Shown piece by piece: positions 54,936 to 63,297 of a stretch of DNA of 64,000 nucleotides. Every line of letters starts with the position of its first letter. Position 1 is the first letter of the stretch. This stretch comes from UBA5859 sp041940025 (lineage in GTDB: Bacteria; Pseudomonadota; Gammaproteobacteria; UBA5859). Under the pieces are notes generated by a model, which was not told the origin of the DNA, did not search any database, and was given only the letters and a program-made list of their open reading frames with translations. The stretch spans positions 434,001 to 498,000 of the forward strand of contig JBGTSY010000001.1 in the NCBI GenBank assembly GCA_041940025.1, read 5' to 3'. The translations under genes and the position numbers were made by a program.

Positions 54936-56116
54936 ATAGTCATACTCTTAGAACATTTTATTCAAACCCTTGGGCACTTGGTTATGTCGCCTTTTTAACA
55001 GGTTTTTTTGTACTTCCCTACGAACAGGGACGATTACATAAAAACGGATTTGCCATGTTTGTGATTTTGTTTTCAATACTGTCATTTAGCAAAATAAATT
55101 GGCGGTCTTTCAAAGAACCTTTGATTATCTTTACAGTGCTATATTTACTTTACGCCGCCTTGAGTATATTTTGGTCGTCTCACTACACCAATGCCTATTT
55201 AGTTAAATACATAGCACTGGCAATTTCTACGATTGTATTTTGCTTTATTCCAAGTTATCTGAAAACTGTGACACATTTATCAGCAAAAGATTTGGTCTTT
55301 CTAATTTTTATAGTGCTGTTTCCAATTGCGGTTTTGTCAACAATATATTCAGCTTTGTCGTTTTATCAGCTTCATTCGATCGACCAACGACTGATTTTTT
55401 TCGGTAGATTGGATGGACCTATTACGCATAGTGTGGTCAATGCATTGCTGATTTTAGTGTCGATTGGATTGATTAAGCAAATCAATAATAGGTGGTGGTA
55501 TAGTGGTATTATTATCGGCGTGGCTATATTAGTTACAGGGATCCTGCTGTCCCAAAGTAGAGGGCCTATTTTAGCACTGTGTATCGCTTTACCTATTCAG
55601 ATTTTTGTTTTAAAAATGTATCGCACATTAACTTTGTATCTGATTTTTTTGGGTCTCGGTACATTCCTTCTGATAAACAATCCGGTGTTAACAGAATTAG
55701 TCACAAGTCGGGGCGTCTCATTTAGACCCGAAATATGGAAACTGATTTGGCAAAGTATGCCGGGACACATGTATATTGGCCACAGTATTTTACCTGAACA
55801 GAGATTCACACTACCAATCTTGGGTGAGGTACATCACCCACACAACTTAATTATTGCGAGTTTTTATCACTTGGGAGTGTTAGGCTTGGTGTTACATTTA
55901 GGTGTCATTGTGATGTGGATTAAATACGCTTTGTCAATTCAGGTTCAAGCTTTTAAAGCCGTATCTGCCGGTGTTTTTTTATATTCGTTTATACACTTTC
56001 AATTTGATGGTGGAATATTGCTCACAAAGCCTGATGTGTTGTGGTGGGGTGTTTGGTTGCCAATTTCTTGGGTTTTAGTGGAACAAAATCAAATAAAAAT
56101 ATTTAAAGATTGTTAA
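54932..56116 (+). CDS. O-antigen ligase / Wzy-like membrane protein (WaaL family)
   Basis: 394 residues with about 10 to 12 membrane helices. ILVTGILLSQSRGPILALCIALP is the conserved arginine-bearing loop of the Wzy_C family, and the large periplasmic loop (about residues 250-310) has RPEIWKLIWQSMPGHMYIGHS and GEVHHPHNLI with the expected histidine. This fits a WaaL ligase joining a glycan to the lipid A-core. A polymerase cannot be excluded. The gene overlaps lpxL by 4 bases (ATGA). Confidence 0.85.
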   Translation: MNSHTLRTFYSNPWALGYVAFLTGFFVLPYEQGRLHKNGFAMFVILFSILSFSKINWRSFKEPLIIFTVLYLLYAALSIFWSSHYTNAYLVKYIALAISTIVFCFIPSYLKTVTHLSAKDLVFLIFIVLFPIAVLSTIYSALSFYQLHSIDQRLIFFGRLDGPITHSVVNALLILVSIGLIKQINNRWWYSGIIIGVAILVTGILLSQSRGPILALCIALPIQIFVLKMYRTLTLYLIFLGLGTFLLINNPVLTELVTSRGVSFRPEIWKLIWQSMPGHMYIGHSILPEQRFTLPILGEVHHPHNLIIASFYHLGVLGLVLHLGVIVMWIKYALSIQVQAFKAVSAGVFLYSFIHFQFDGGILLTKPDVLWWGVWLPISWVLVEQNQIKIFKDC

Positions 56117-56123
56117 GGCATTT

Positions 56124-56849
56124 ATGAGAATTCAGCAACAAGATTTGGATTATTTATCAGGCAAAAAGTTTTCTACGACTTATGATTTTGTTTTTAACTG
56201 GGACGATGAGGATAAATTATTGGTGACCAGGCAAGATTGCTTGATACAGTTGGTAAATCATAAAAAAGTAATTCATGTGGGTTGTGTTGATCATGATATT
56301 GACACGATAATAAAAAAAATTAAAAAGAATGAATGGCTTCATGGTTTATTATGTGACAATGCAGAAACCTGTTTGGGAATCGATATCAATCAAACGGGGA
56401 TTGATTACATTAAGAATCAATTAGGGTATCCCCTAGTTGAGCAATTAGATATTGGGGAAGAAACCAGTGCTGTTATTAGTCAAAGCAAATGGGATGCATT
56501 GGTATTGGCAGAAATTGTAGAGCATTTTGATAATCCAGTGACATTCTTAGCCAATATCAGAGAACGATACAAGCCATACGTCAACTCAATTATCGTGACC
56601 GTACCAAACGCATTTGCATTGAAAAATCACCGTCACTCTAAGCAACACATTGAAAGAATCAATAGTGATCACCGTTTCTGGTTCACTCCCTATACTATTG
56701 CCAAGATATTGATTCAGGCTGGGTACGAAATAGATCTAGTAAGATTATGTGTGCGTAAAAAACCAAAAAAAAGACAATTGCTGAAAGAATGGCAGTTAAC
56801 AACCTATCCTTTGTTTAGAAACGGTATCGTTGTGACTGCAAAATTATAG
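56124..56849 (+). CDS. SAM-dependent methyltransferase, LPS-linked
   Basis: 241 residues. Motif I is modified: KVIHVGCVDHDIDTI, with LGIDINQTGIDYIK for the ribose-binding strand. Then WDALVLAEIVEHFDNPVTFLANI gives post-I and motif IV, and SIIVTVPNAFALKN follows. It is a class I methyltransferase of the Methyltransf_11/23 type, often found in sugar-modification clusters. The substrate is unknown. It lies just after the ligase, in a strongly AT-rich part of the cluster. Confidence 0.83.
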   Translation: MRIQQQDLDYLSGKKFSTTYDFVFNWDDEDKLLVTRQDCLIQLVNHKKVIHVGCVDHDIDTIIKKIKKNEWLHGLLCDNAETCLGIDINQTGIDYIKNQLGYPLVEQLDIGEETSAVISQSKWDALVLAEIVEHFDNPVTFLANIRERYKPYVNSIIVTVPNAFALKNHRHSKQHIERINSDHRFWFTPYTIAKILIQAGYEIDLVRLCVRKKPKKRQLLKEWQLTTYPLFRNGIVVTAKL

Positions 56850-56955
56850 GGAACTAATTTTTGTGTTGATTCATATAGCGACTATTCGATCGAGTTTTGG
56901 ATGTTCAGTAGACGGGTTTCCCTGTACTAAACGGGAACGTAGATAGTAGGAAATA

Positions 56956-57594
56956 ATGAATACAACTAACAGTCCTATACCGTGGAGTCGCTTGTATCAA
57001 TATCGTCGGGAGGTGAATCATATCTATTCCGATCCGATGAAAATAAAGATCGCAAAACGACCGCAGACACTTCTCAAACCCTTTATAGTCAGCCGCAGTA
57101 CGATTTTAGAAATTGGCGCAGGTCAAAGAAAATTGAAGGATCAATTATCAAGCTTATGTGATGACATCGAGTATAAAAGCTATGATATCGATACAGATAA
57201 TTTTCATGATTACTACGACTTAGATAAGATTGAGGGTAAGTTTCAAATTATTTGTATGTTTGAGGTCATTGAACATTTGACCATTGACATGGCGTTTCAA
57301 ATATTAAGTCGCTGTTATGATTTGCTCGACACAAATGGAATCATGCTTATTACCACACCAAACATCTATTATCCGCCCGCGTTCTTAAGAGACATCACTC
57401 ATATAACCCCTTGGGCATACGATGAGTTGGCAGGATTTGGTAAATTGATCGGATTTGAGGTATCTGATATTTATCGGCTCTATCATGATGCACTGCATAG
57501 AAAAATAGTTAGACGATATTTGTTACATCCACTGCATAAATTGATTGGCATTGATTATGCGAAACAGGTGGCAGTTCTATTGCGAAAGCCTTAG
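56956..57594 (+). CDS. SAM-dependent methyltransferase, second in LPS cluster
   Basis: 212 residues. It shows TILEIGAGQRKLKDQLSSL for motif I, KSYDIDTDNFHDYYDLD, and FQIICMFEVIEHLTIDMAFQIL with GIMLITTPNIYYPPAFLRDITHITPW. This resembles the UbiG-like group in exopolysaccharide clusters. It is not a close copy of the preceding methyltransferase. Its stop codon overlaps the stop of the convergent kinase gene inside the tetramer TTAG (57591-57594). Confidence 0.83.
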   Translation: MNTTNSPIPWSRLYQYRREVNHIYSDPMKIKIAKRPQTLLKPFIVSRSTILEIGAGQRKLKDQLSSLCDDIEYKSYDIDTDNFHDYYDLDKIEGKFQIICMFEVIEHLTIDMAFQILSRCYDLLDTNGIMLITTPNIYYPPAFLRDITHITPWAYDELAGFGKLIGFEVSDIYRLYHDALHRKIVRRYLLHPLHKLIGIDYAKQVAVLLRKP

Positions 57595-58391
57595 ATATTT
57601 TTACGCTTTCTTAGTTTGGATATGCGATTATCTATATAATAATCGAGTTTATTAATTTTCGATTTTGAGTGTTGGAAATTATCTAAATACTGTTTTTTTA
57701 GATTATTTATAGTTTCTAAATCGTAATTGTCTTCTAAGAAACCCACAAGCAATCTCGCCATATCATTGGCATGTCCTTTTAGTGAGTCGCTTTTCTTTAA
57801 CTTGTCCCAATCGACAATAATTATCTGATCCTCTTGTGCATGCCATAATAGATTGCTCCACTTTAAATCTCCATGAATAAAACCAAATTGATGTAGTTTA
57901 GAAACCTGATCCACGAAACGAGACAGTAAATCAATCATGTGATCAGATGTCAGATGACCGAGTTTATTGATAACTTTTAGATTCGAAAAGCCTTCCAGAT
58001 AAGCATCAATTTGCCATGCGTCTTTCGGCGCATTTATTCGTCTCATAAGAAATAAAGTAGGAGGTAGATAAAAGTCGTGTTGCGTTAGTAGTGTACGCCA
58101 TTTGGTTTGTTGCTTTAGTTTATGCCATATATAGTGTCTATGTATGCTATTAACATGGTCGGTGTGTAAAGTCTTTACGAAATAATTGACATATGAATTG
58201 TGTTGAGGTTGTTTTATAGTCCATATCCAAGAGTGACGTTTCGATTCGCTTTTTATCGTCCTGGTTTGAAGTGAATTTAAGAGTCCTTTAGAACGCGCTA
58301 AAGTGTGTGAAACTAGATTTAACTGTCCCGTTTCTGTCGGGCTGACTTCTATAAGGATAAAATCTTCGGTTTTCAGTTTAATCTTATTCAT
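57591..58391 (-). CDS. LPS-kinase-like protein (InaA/Kdo kinase family)
   Basis: About 266 residues. The kinase core has FGFIHGDLKWSNLLWHAQEDQIIIVDWDKLKK, in which HGDLKWSN and DWD are the catalytic and metal-binding motifs of the eukaryotic-like fold. RRINAPKDAWQIDAYLEG corresponds to the hinge region. The start is taken at ATG 58391, overlapping the glycosyltransferase stop (ATGAATAA); ATG 58421 would overlap by 38 bases. It probably phosphorylates a core sugar. It is one of three such kinases here. Confidence 0.83.
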   Translation of the reverse strand: MNKIKLKTEDFILIEVSPTETGQLNLVSHTLARSKGLLNSLQTRTIKSESKRHSWIWTIKQPQHNSYVNYFVKTLHTDHVNSIHRHYIWHKLKQQTKWRTLLTQHDFYLPPTLFLMRRINAPKDAWQIDAYLEGFSNLKVINKLGHLTSDHMIDLLSRFVDQVSKLHQFGFIHGDLKWSNLLWHAQEDQIIIVDWDKLKKSDSLKGHANDMARLLVGFLEDNYDLETINNLKKQYLDNFQHSKSKINKLDYYIDNRISKLRKRKNI

Positions 58392-59544
58392 CAATTCGAT
58401 TACTTGATAAATTATGCTCATCGAGACTGTGTATTAAATTTTCGTAGTCCTGCGTCATTCGTCTATCGCTGAACTGCTCCTGGATACGAATAAAAGCATT
58501 GTGCCCGATATGTTGCAATTGTTGTTGTGGCATGCGACTGAACTCAAGCATGTACTCAATCCATTTGTCCACTTGTTCTGGAGAGGCGAGACGGCCGATT
58601 GAGTCAGATTGAATCACTTCACGATTGCAAGGGATGTCTGAAGCAATACAGGGTTTACTCAATGCCATTGCTTCTAGAAGTGATAAGGGCAATCCTTCGC
58701 GAAAACTTGGAAAGACGAACACATCTATTAAACTCAGTAACGAAGGCACGTCGTCTCTATGTCCTGTGAACCAGATACGATCTTCGATGCCAAGTTCCTC
58801 AACTAGGGCTTTTAAACTATTTTCGAGCGGGCCAGTTCCCATAATCATTAGCCGTGCATCATCTCGTATTTTTGACACTTCAGAAAATGCTTTTAACAAA
58901 AGAGACTGATTTTTTTTGGCGGCTAAACGACCAACCGTAGCAAAAACAAAACAGTCTTTCATATGCGGAGGTAATAAAGTGCTCGAATCTTTTGACTTGG
59001 ATCTTTCGATGAGTGTGGCAATATCGATTCCGTTTTGTATGCTGAATACTTTATCCTCAGGGAGAGCCCAATTTTGATCAATAATATCTTTAACCCCGGA
59101 CTTGGATACGCTCACGATTTTGTCCATTCTTTTAAAAGCCAACCAGTTGCGAAGCTGTTTATTCAACGGCAAATGATCGGCACCAACGACTCCGTGTATG
59201 ACACCGATATAAGACGAATGGGTTTTAGAAAAGTATGAAGATAATGCTGATAGGTGTATCGTTTTTTCCAAATGGGCTATCACAAAGTTTGCGTTAATAG
59301 AATCGATTAATTGACCGAGTTGTTTGGCGATGTCCAATCGGTAGGGATGTAGTTTTCCTTTGGAATGTAAATAATATGTTTGTGTGCCCTGGTCTACAAT
59401 AAGATTATTGCCGTCGTCATTACCTGTTAAATAGCAGACATGGGATTGAAATATATTATTATCCATGTTTGTGATTTGATTTAATAAAGGGTAATTACCA
59501 CGATATGCCTTAACTATATGTAAAATATTTATAAAGTTATCCAC
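58384..59544 (-). CDS. Glycosyltransferase, GT4 family
   Basis: 386 residues. The GT-B fold shows an N-terminal acceptor domain (NILHIVKAYRGNYPLLNQI) and a C-terminal donor domain: FVFATVGRLAAKKNQSLLLKAF, RIWFTGHRDDVPSLLSLIDVFVFPSFREGLPLSLLEAMALSKPCIASDI (the EX7E region). This is a retaining family 4 glycosyltransferase that adds a core sugar. The start is a GTG at 59544, 4 bases after the upstream kinase stop; no better start precedes the conserved region. Confidence 0.9.
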   Translation of the reverse strand: MDNFINILHIVKAYRGNYPLLNQITNMDNNIFQSHVCYLTGNDDGNNLIVDQGTQTYYLHSKGKLHPYRLDIAKQLGQLIDSINANFVIAHLEKTIHLSALSSYFSKTHSSYIGVIHGVVGADHLPLNKQLRNWLAFKRMDKIVSVSKSGVKDIIDQNWALPEDKVFSIQNGIDIATLIERSKSKDSSTLLPPHMKDCFVFATVGRLAAKKNQSLLLKAFSEVSKIRDDARLMIMGTGPLENSLKALVEELGIEDRIWFTGHRDDVPSLLSLIDVFVFPSFREGLPLSLLEAMALSKPCIASDIPCNREVIQSDSIGRLASPEQVDKWIEYMLEFSRMPQQQLQHIGHNAFIRIQEQFSDRRMTQDYENLIHSLDEHNLSSNRIDE

Positions 59545-59548
59545 TCAA

Positions 59549-60361
59549 TCAGCCCTGCTGTATAGGAAAGTTAGGTAGCTGTTTATGACGCATTCGTTTC
59601 TGCGTGATGAAAAGCACTCGATTCAAAATTAATTTTCTTTGACTGAAGCTCAGTTGTCGTTTTTCAGCATAACATTGGAAAAAACGTAACCTGTCTGTTC
59701 TGGTCAACACCACTGGGAAAATCATATTGAGTTGAACAAGATTTTTCACTATTTTACGAATAGGTGGGCGGTGACGATAGAGATAATTTCTTTCATTATC
59801 AATAAAGGAGAATGACGTAGAATTATTTTCAGTATGTATTAATAAGTTATTTGGCCGTAGATCGCCATGGATCAACCCTAGGTTGTGCAACTCCGCTATA
59901 TGTAACGCCAGCTCCTTGATGATGTGTCTTTTGTGCAGTATTTGTTGCCGAGTCAACGGTCGTTGCCAATATCGATACATATAATCAGCCAGGCCTTCAC
60001 CAGCCATGCCTTCGGATATGAGAAAAATGTGTTGATTGATTTTACCCCAAGCGAAGGTAGTCGGTGCGTTAAAACCATTTTTCCGGAGGAGATCACTGTG
60101 TTTATGAGCGCGTGTCGAACGTGATCCCTTTAACAGTGCTTTGACCGATTCCCAACGGTTACGATTAAAATATATTTTAAAATACAGAGTCTGTCCCAAC
60201 TCACTAGGGGGGTTTTCCATGCGCGCGACCCAAGCATGAGCAGAGCAAGGTATTGTTTGCCAGCCATGGGGAAGTTGACGCGAACTTAAGGGGGTGATGC
60301 ATGTCTTTAAAAACCGTACGCTGTCAGCGCTTAAGTTAGAGTTGAAGAAAAGGGTTCTCAT
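59549..60361 (-). CDS. LPS-kinase-like protein (RfaP/InaA type)
   Basis: About 270 residues. NLGLIHGDLRPNNLLIHTENNSTSFSFIDNERNYLYR holds HGDLRPNN and the metal-binding FIDNE (in place of DxD). A glycine-poor N-terminal lobe shows ARMENPPSELGQTLYFKIYFNR. The start is taken at ATG 60361, just after the upstream glycosyltransferase stop; a TTG 36 bases upstream is less likely. It probably acts on heptose or Kdo of the inner core. Confidence 0.82.
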   Translation of the reverse strand: MRTLFFNSNLSADSVRFLKTCITPLSSRQLPHGWQTIPCSAHAWVARMENPPSELGQTLYFKIYFNRNRWESVKALLKGSRSTRAHKHSDLLRKNGFNAPTTFAWGKINQHIFLISEGMAGEGLADYMYRYWQRPLTRQQILHKRHIIKELALHIAELHNLGLIHGDLRPNNLLIHTENNSTSFSFIDNERNYLYRHRPPIRKIVKNLVQLNMIFPVVLTRTDRLRFFQCYAEKRQLSFSQRKLILNRVLFITQKRMRHKQLPNFPIQQG

Positions 60362-60365
60362 AGGT

Positions 60366-61355
60366 TTAGTGTTGCTGCAGTGCCCTAAACTGTTCAATCA
60401 AGACATCTGCATAGGATGCCAAATTGTATTGTGATGCGATCGTTCGTCGTGCCTCTTGACCTAACCGATGGCGCAGGGGAATATCGTCAATGAGCTTTGT
60501 GAGTGAATTGTGCCATTCTTCATCAGACTGGGCCCAGAACCCGTTCATGTTTGGTTTGACAATGTCACGATTCACCCCTACTGGGCTACAGACCACAGGT
60601 TTGCCCACAGCCATGCATTGCAGTAGTTTGAATCCACATTTGCCTCGTGTCCAAGGATCGTCGCTCAAAGGCATGAGTCCTATATCAAAACTGTTGAGAT
60701 CCTCGATCTCTTCATCATAATTCCACACCTTGCGAATGACGTCGATATTTTTTAAGTTAATGAATTCATTCGATACAATTTTTAGCCGTACATTCGGGTA
60801 CTTTTCCCCGATTTTTTCCAATGGATCTCGAATGAGATCTAAGTAGGGTAACGTCACTGCGCTGCCAATCCAACCTAGGGTCACGGTGTGTCCAGGTTCT
60901 TTTGCTAATATGAGATATCGGCTGAGATCAATACAGGTGGGAATACATAGGATTTGATTTGTATAAGGACGAGCGCGATCGGCGAGATAAGCGTTACCTG
61001 CAATCACGGTGTCAACGGTTTTCACCATACGGGAGAATTTTTTTATTCGAGTCGTGCTGTTGTTCGCTTTCGCATGGCTGTCTGGAAACATAATCGCATC
61101 ATCGAAATCAAAAATTAGCTTTTTAGAACAAGCACGAAGCAACTTTAAGTCTAAATATGCCATTAATTTTTTCTGAATGACCACACAATCAACCTGATTT
61201 GCAGAATCAAGTAATTTCAATTTTTCTCGCCAAGTGTTCGCGAAAGTTTGAATCTGCACGTCAAATCCGGCTGCTTCCAGATAGGGTCGATATTGTAGGA
61301 TTCGATATCGAGCACTGGCTTTGTCCAGTCGCGTCACTAGGAACAGGATACGCAT
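60366..61355 (-). CDS. Glycosyltransferase, GT-B fold, LPS core
   Basis: 329 residues. The N-terminal domain opens MRILFLVTRLDKASARYRILQYRPYLEAAGF. The donor domain has VTLGWIGSAVTLPYLDLIRDPLEKIG, then FDIGLMPLSDDPWTRGKCGFKLLQCMAVGKPVVCSPVGVN, which is the EX7E-like stretch of GT4 enzymes (here with K-C/G changes). It is shorter than the other family members in the cluster. It lies between two kinase genes. The sugar is not deducible. Confidence 0.87.
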   Translation of the reverse strand: MRILFLVTRLDKASARYRILQYRPYLEAAGFDVQIQTFANTWREKLKLLDSANQVDCVVIQKKLMAYLDLKLLRACSKKLIFDFDDAIMFPDSHAKANNSTTRIKKFSRMVKTVDTVIAGNAYLADRARPYTNQILCIPTCIDLSRYLILAKEPGHTVTLGWIGSAVTLPYLDLIRDPLEKIGEKYPNVRLKIVSNEFINLKNIDVIRKVWNYDEEIEDLNSFDIGLMPLSDDPWTRGKCGFKLLQCMAVGKPVVCSPVGVNRDIVKPNMNGFWAQSDEEWHNSLTKLIDDIPLRHRLGQEARRTIASQYNLASYADVLIEQFRALQQH

Positions 61356-61365
61356 GTATTCACTA

Positions 61366-62175
61366 CTACCTTAGATCTGGGGGTGTTTTTTTCCATACTT
61401 TTTGATAAGTATTGACTGCCCGCGAGTGGACTTTCGCCCAAAACGTCTTGTCTTGCCTCAGTGTTTGCGACAATGATCGATCGCTATAGTGATGAATAAA
61501 TCTGAGGATATCTCTATTAGTCAGCCCTATATCCATTGCAGAAAAATAGAGGCTACCGAGATCTTTAATTTTCCATCGTTTGGGCGTACGCCGCCTGATT
61601 TGCATTCTATGCAAATCGATCAAATATATGCATGCTAAACTGGTGTTTTTTAGATCGCGCTGTCGCAGTAAAAAATGGCAGAGATAAAAGTCACGATGAT
61701 TCAAACCGTTGTCATGCAAAGTTTTGGCGATTTGCGCTAAAGATTTAATGACGTGATATCTTGTCACCGGATCCGGTGGAGACTGTTGCCACTGTGAGGT
61801 CAAGTCCTCTAAGCTGATATTGGGCCCCAGATCTAGAGTCACCAAGAATGAGCGTTGGCGCGCAGGATTCATACCACGCTTACCGAATGCGACCGGCATT
61901 AATGTGGGTATGCCTAACGCCTTGAGTTTGTGTAATGCAAGCCACTCATTTGTCGCACCCAATATGGGTCGTTTCATTTGGCTTAAGTTTTTTATGATCT
62001 CTTGCCAGCCGATACCTTGATGACACTTGATATAGAAAGTTTGATTCGATCGTACAAACCGGCGGGTTTCGCGATTATCAATGCGTTTGGCGATATCCCC
62101 TTCTATTTCCTGAAATGCCTCTACTGTGCGCAATCCTTGGAAATAATTAATAAAGTCTGATTCAATGCGAATCAT
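61366..62175 (-). CDS. waaP: WaaP, lipopolysaccharide core heptose(I) kinase
   Basis: About 269 residues. The N-terminus IRIESDFINYFQGLRTVEAF, then RRFVRSNQTFYIKCHQGIGWQEIIKNL, is typical of WaaP. GLNHRDFYLCHFLL is the catalytic loop, and YLIDLHRMQIRRRTPKRWKIKDLGSLYFS follows. It phosphorylates heptose I of the inner core, which stabilises the outer membrane. ATG 62175 is chosen; it overlaps waaG by 14 bases, and ATG 62193 is an alternative. waaG-waaP order matches Pseudomonas. Confidence 0.92.
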   Translation of the reverse strand: MIRIESDFINYFQGLRTVEAFQEIEGDIAKRIDNRETRRFVRSNQTFYIKCHQGIGWQEIIKNLSQMKRPILGATNEWLALHKLKALGIPTLMPVAFGKRGMNPARQRSFLVTLDLGPNISLEDLTSQWQQSPPDPVTRYHVIKSLAQIAKTLHDNGLNHRDFYLCHFLLRQRDLKNTSLACIYLIDLHRMQIRRRTPKRWKIKDLGSLYFSAMDIGLTNRDILRFIHHYSDRSLSQTLRQDKTFWAKVHSRAVNTYQKVWKKTPPDLR

Positions 62176-63292
62176 GTCTGTTCGCACTTTCAATGATGTC
62201 TGCGGCGTCGTGAATGAGACTAAAAAAGTTGTGTTGATTGGTGTAGTTTGGACCCTTCTGTGCCCAGTGTTCCAATTGATTGCCAGTTAACCAGCAGTCT
62301 AATGCCTGCGATAAGTGATCTTGTTTAAATGGATGTGGGAGTACTTCCCCAGCGTTAGCCTCAGAGACATAGTGTGAGAATCCACAATTGGCCGTGGTGA
62401 GTACCGGCAGGCCACAAATCATCGCCTCAATGAGCGTGGTGCCTGTATTCTCTGTGCGTGCCGGGTGAATTAATGCAGTTGCACTATAATAATATAAGGC
62501 CACATTGTGTTGCGCACCGAGGAAATGAACCCTATCTGAAACGTGCAGTTTCTTTGCCAGTCGTTTCATCGGGCCCACAGTCCCTTCTCCTACCACCAGA
62601 TAATGAACATTTAGCCGCTTTTCCTCTGGTAACGCCGCGATAGCTCGAATGACTCGATCGACACCTTTGGTCTTGTACCCTGAGCCAATAGTCAACAACA
62701 CCTTACTTTTTAAATCGATCCCTAATTGATTGCGTAGGCGGGCTATCTCATTTTTCGACGGGGCGGGTTCAAGTCTCTCCTTCTGTATGCCAGGTGACAG
62801 TAGATGAAATCGTTCATCTTCTGTTTGGTAGTGATGTTGAAATTTCGCTTTTTGGTCATGACTGATGAGTAAAATTTTCGTTGCCTCCCCCTTGCGAAAT
62901 ACGGCTTTCTCTAGATTTAAGTAACACCGATATCTGGGTAAATATTTTATCCAATTTGGCCTCTCTTCAGCCAATTGAGACGCTAAACAGGGATCCCCCG
63001 CATAATAAATATCCAGTCCGGCCACTTTATTGAAGCCGATCGCCAGATCAAAATTAGAATTTTCACTTGCTTCTATCCAGGTATCAGAGAAGCCTTTCAT
63101 GCGGCCGTGATTGGTTGGCTTGTTAATGGAAAGTTGATGAATTGTACAGTTTGCAATGGCAGGACCCTGCCATTGCAAACAAAACACCTCAAGCTGGTGA
63201 CCGCGTTTAATCAACTCCTCTGCAATACGCCTCATACTGCGCTGCATACCCCCATACTGAAAATATTTGGCAACCACTAATGCAATGCGCAT
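62162..63292 (-). CDS. waaG: WaaG, LPS core glucosyltransferase I
   Basis: 376 residues. MRIALVVAKYFQYGGMQRSMRRIAEELIKRGH opens a GT4 enzyme of the WaaG type. The donor domain has LLTIGSGYKTKGVDRVIRAIAAL and VHFLGAQHNVALYYYSATALIHPARTENTGTTLIEAMICGLPVLTT, the WaaG form of the EX7E motif (ENTGTTLIE). It adds the first outer-core sugar to heptose II. It lies 5 bases after waaC on the same strand, as in Pseudomonas. Confidence 0.93.
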   Translation of the reverse strand: MRIALVVAKYFQYGGMQRSMRRIAEELIKRGHQLEVFCLQWQGPAIANCTIHQLSINKPTNHGRMKGFSDTWIEASENSNFDLAIGFNKVAGLDIYYAGDPCLASQLAEERPNWIKYLPRYRCYLNLEKAVFRKGEATKILLISHDQKAKFQHHYQTEDERFHLLSPGIQKERLEPAPSKNEIARLRNQLGIDLKSKVLLTIGSGYKTKGVDRVIRAIAALPEEKRLNVHYLVVGEGTVGPMKRLAKKLHVSDRVHFLGAQHNVALYYYSATALIHPARTENTGTTLIEAMICGLPVLTTANCGFSHYVSEANAGEVLPHPFKQDHLSQALDCWLTGNQLEHWAQKGPNYTNQHNFFSLIHDAADIIESANRHDSH

Positions 63293-63297
63293 GAGTA

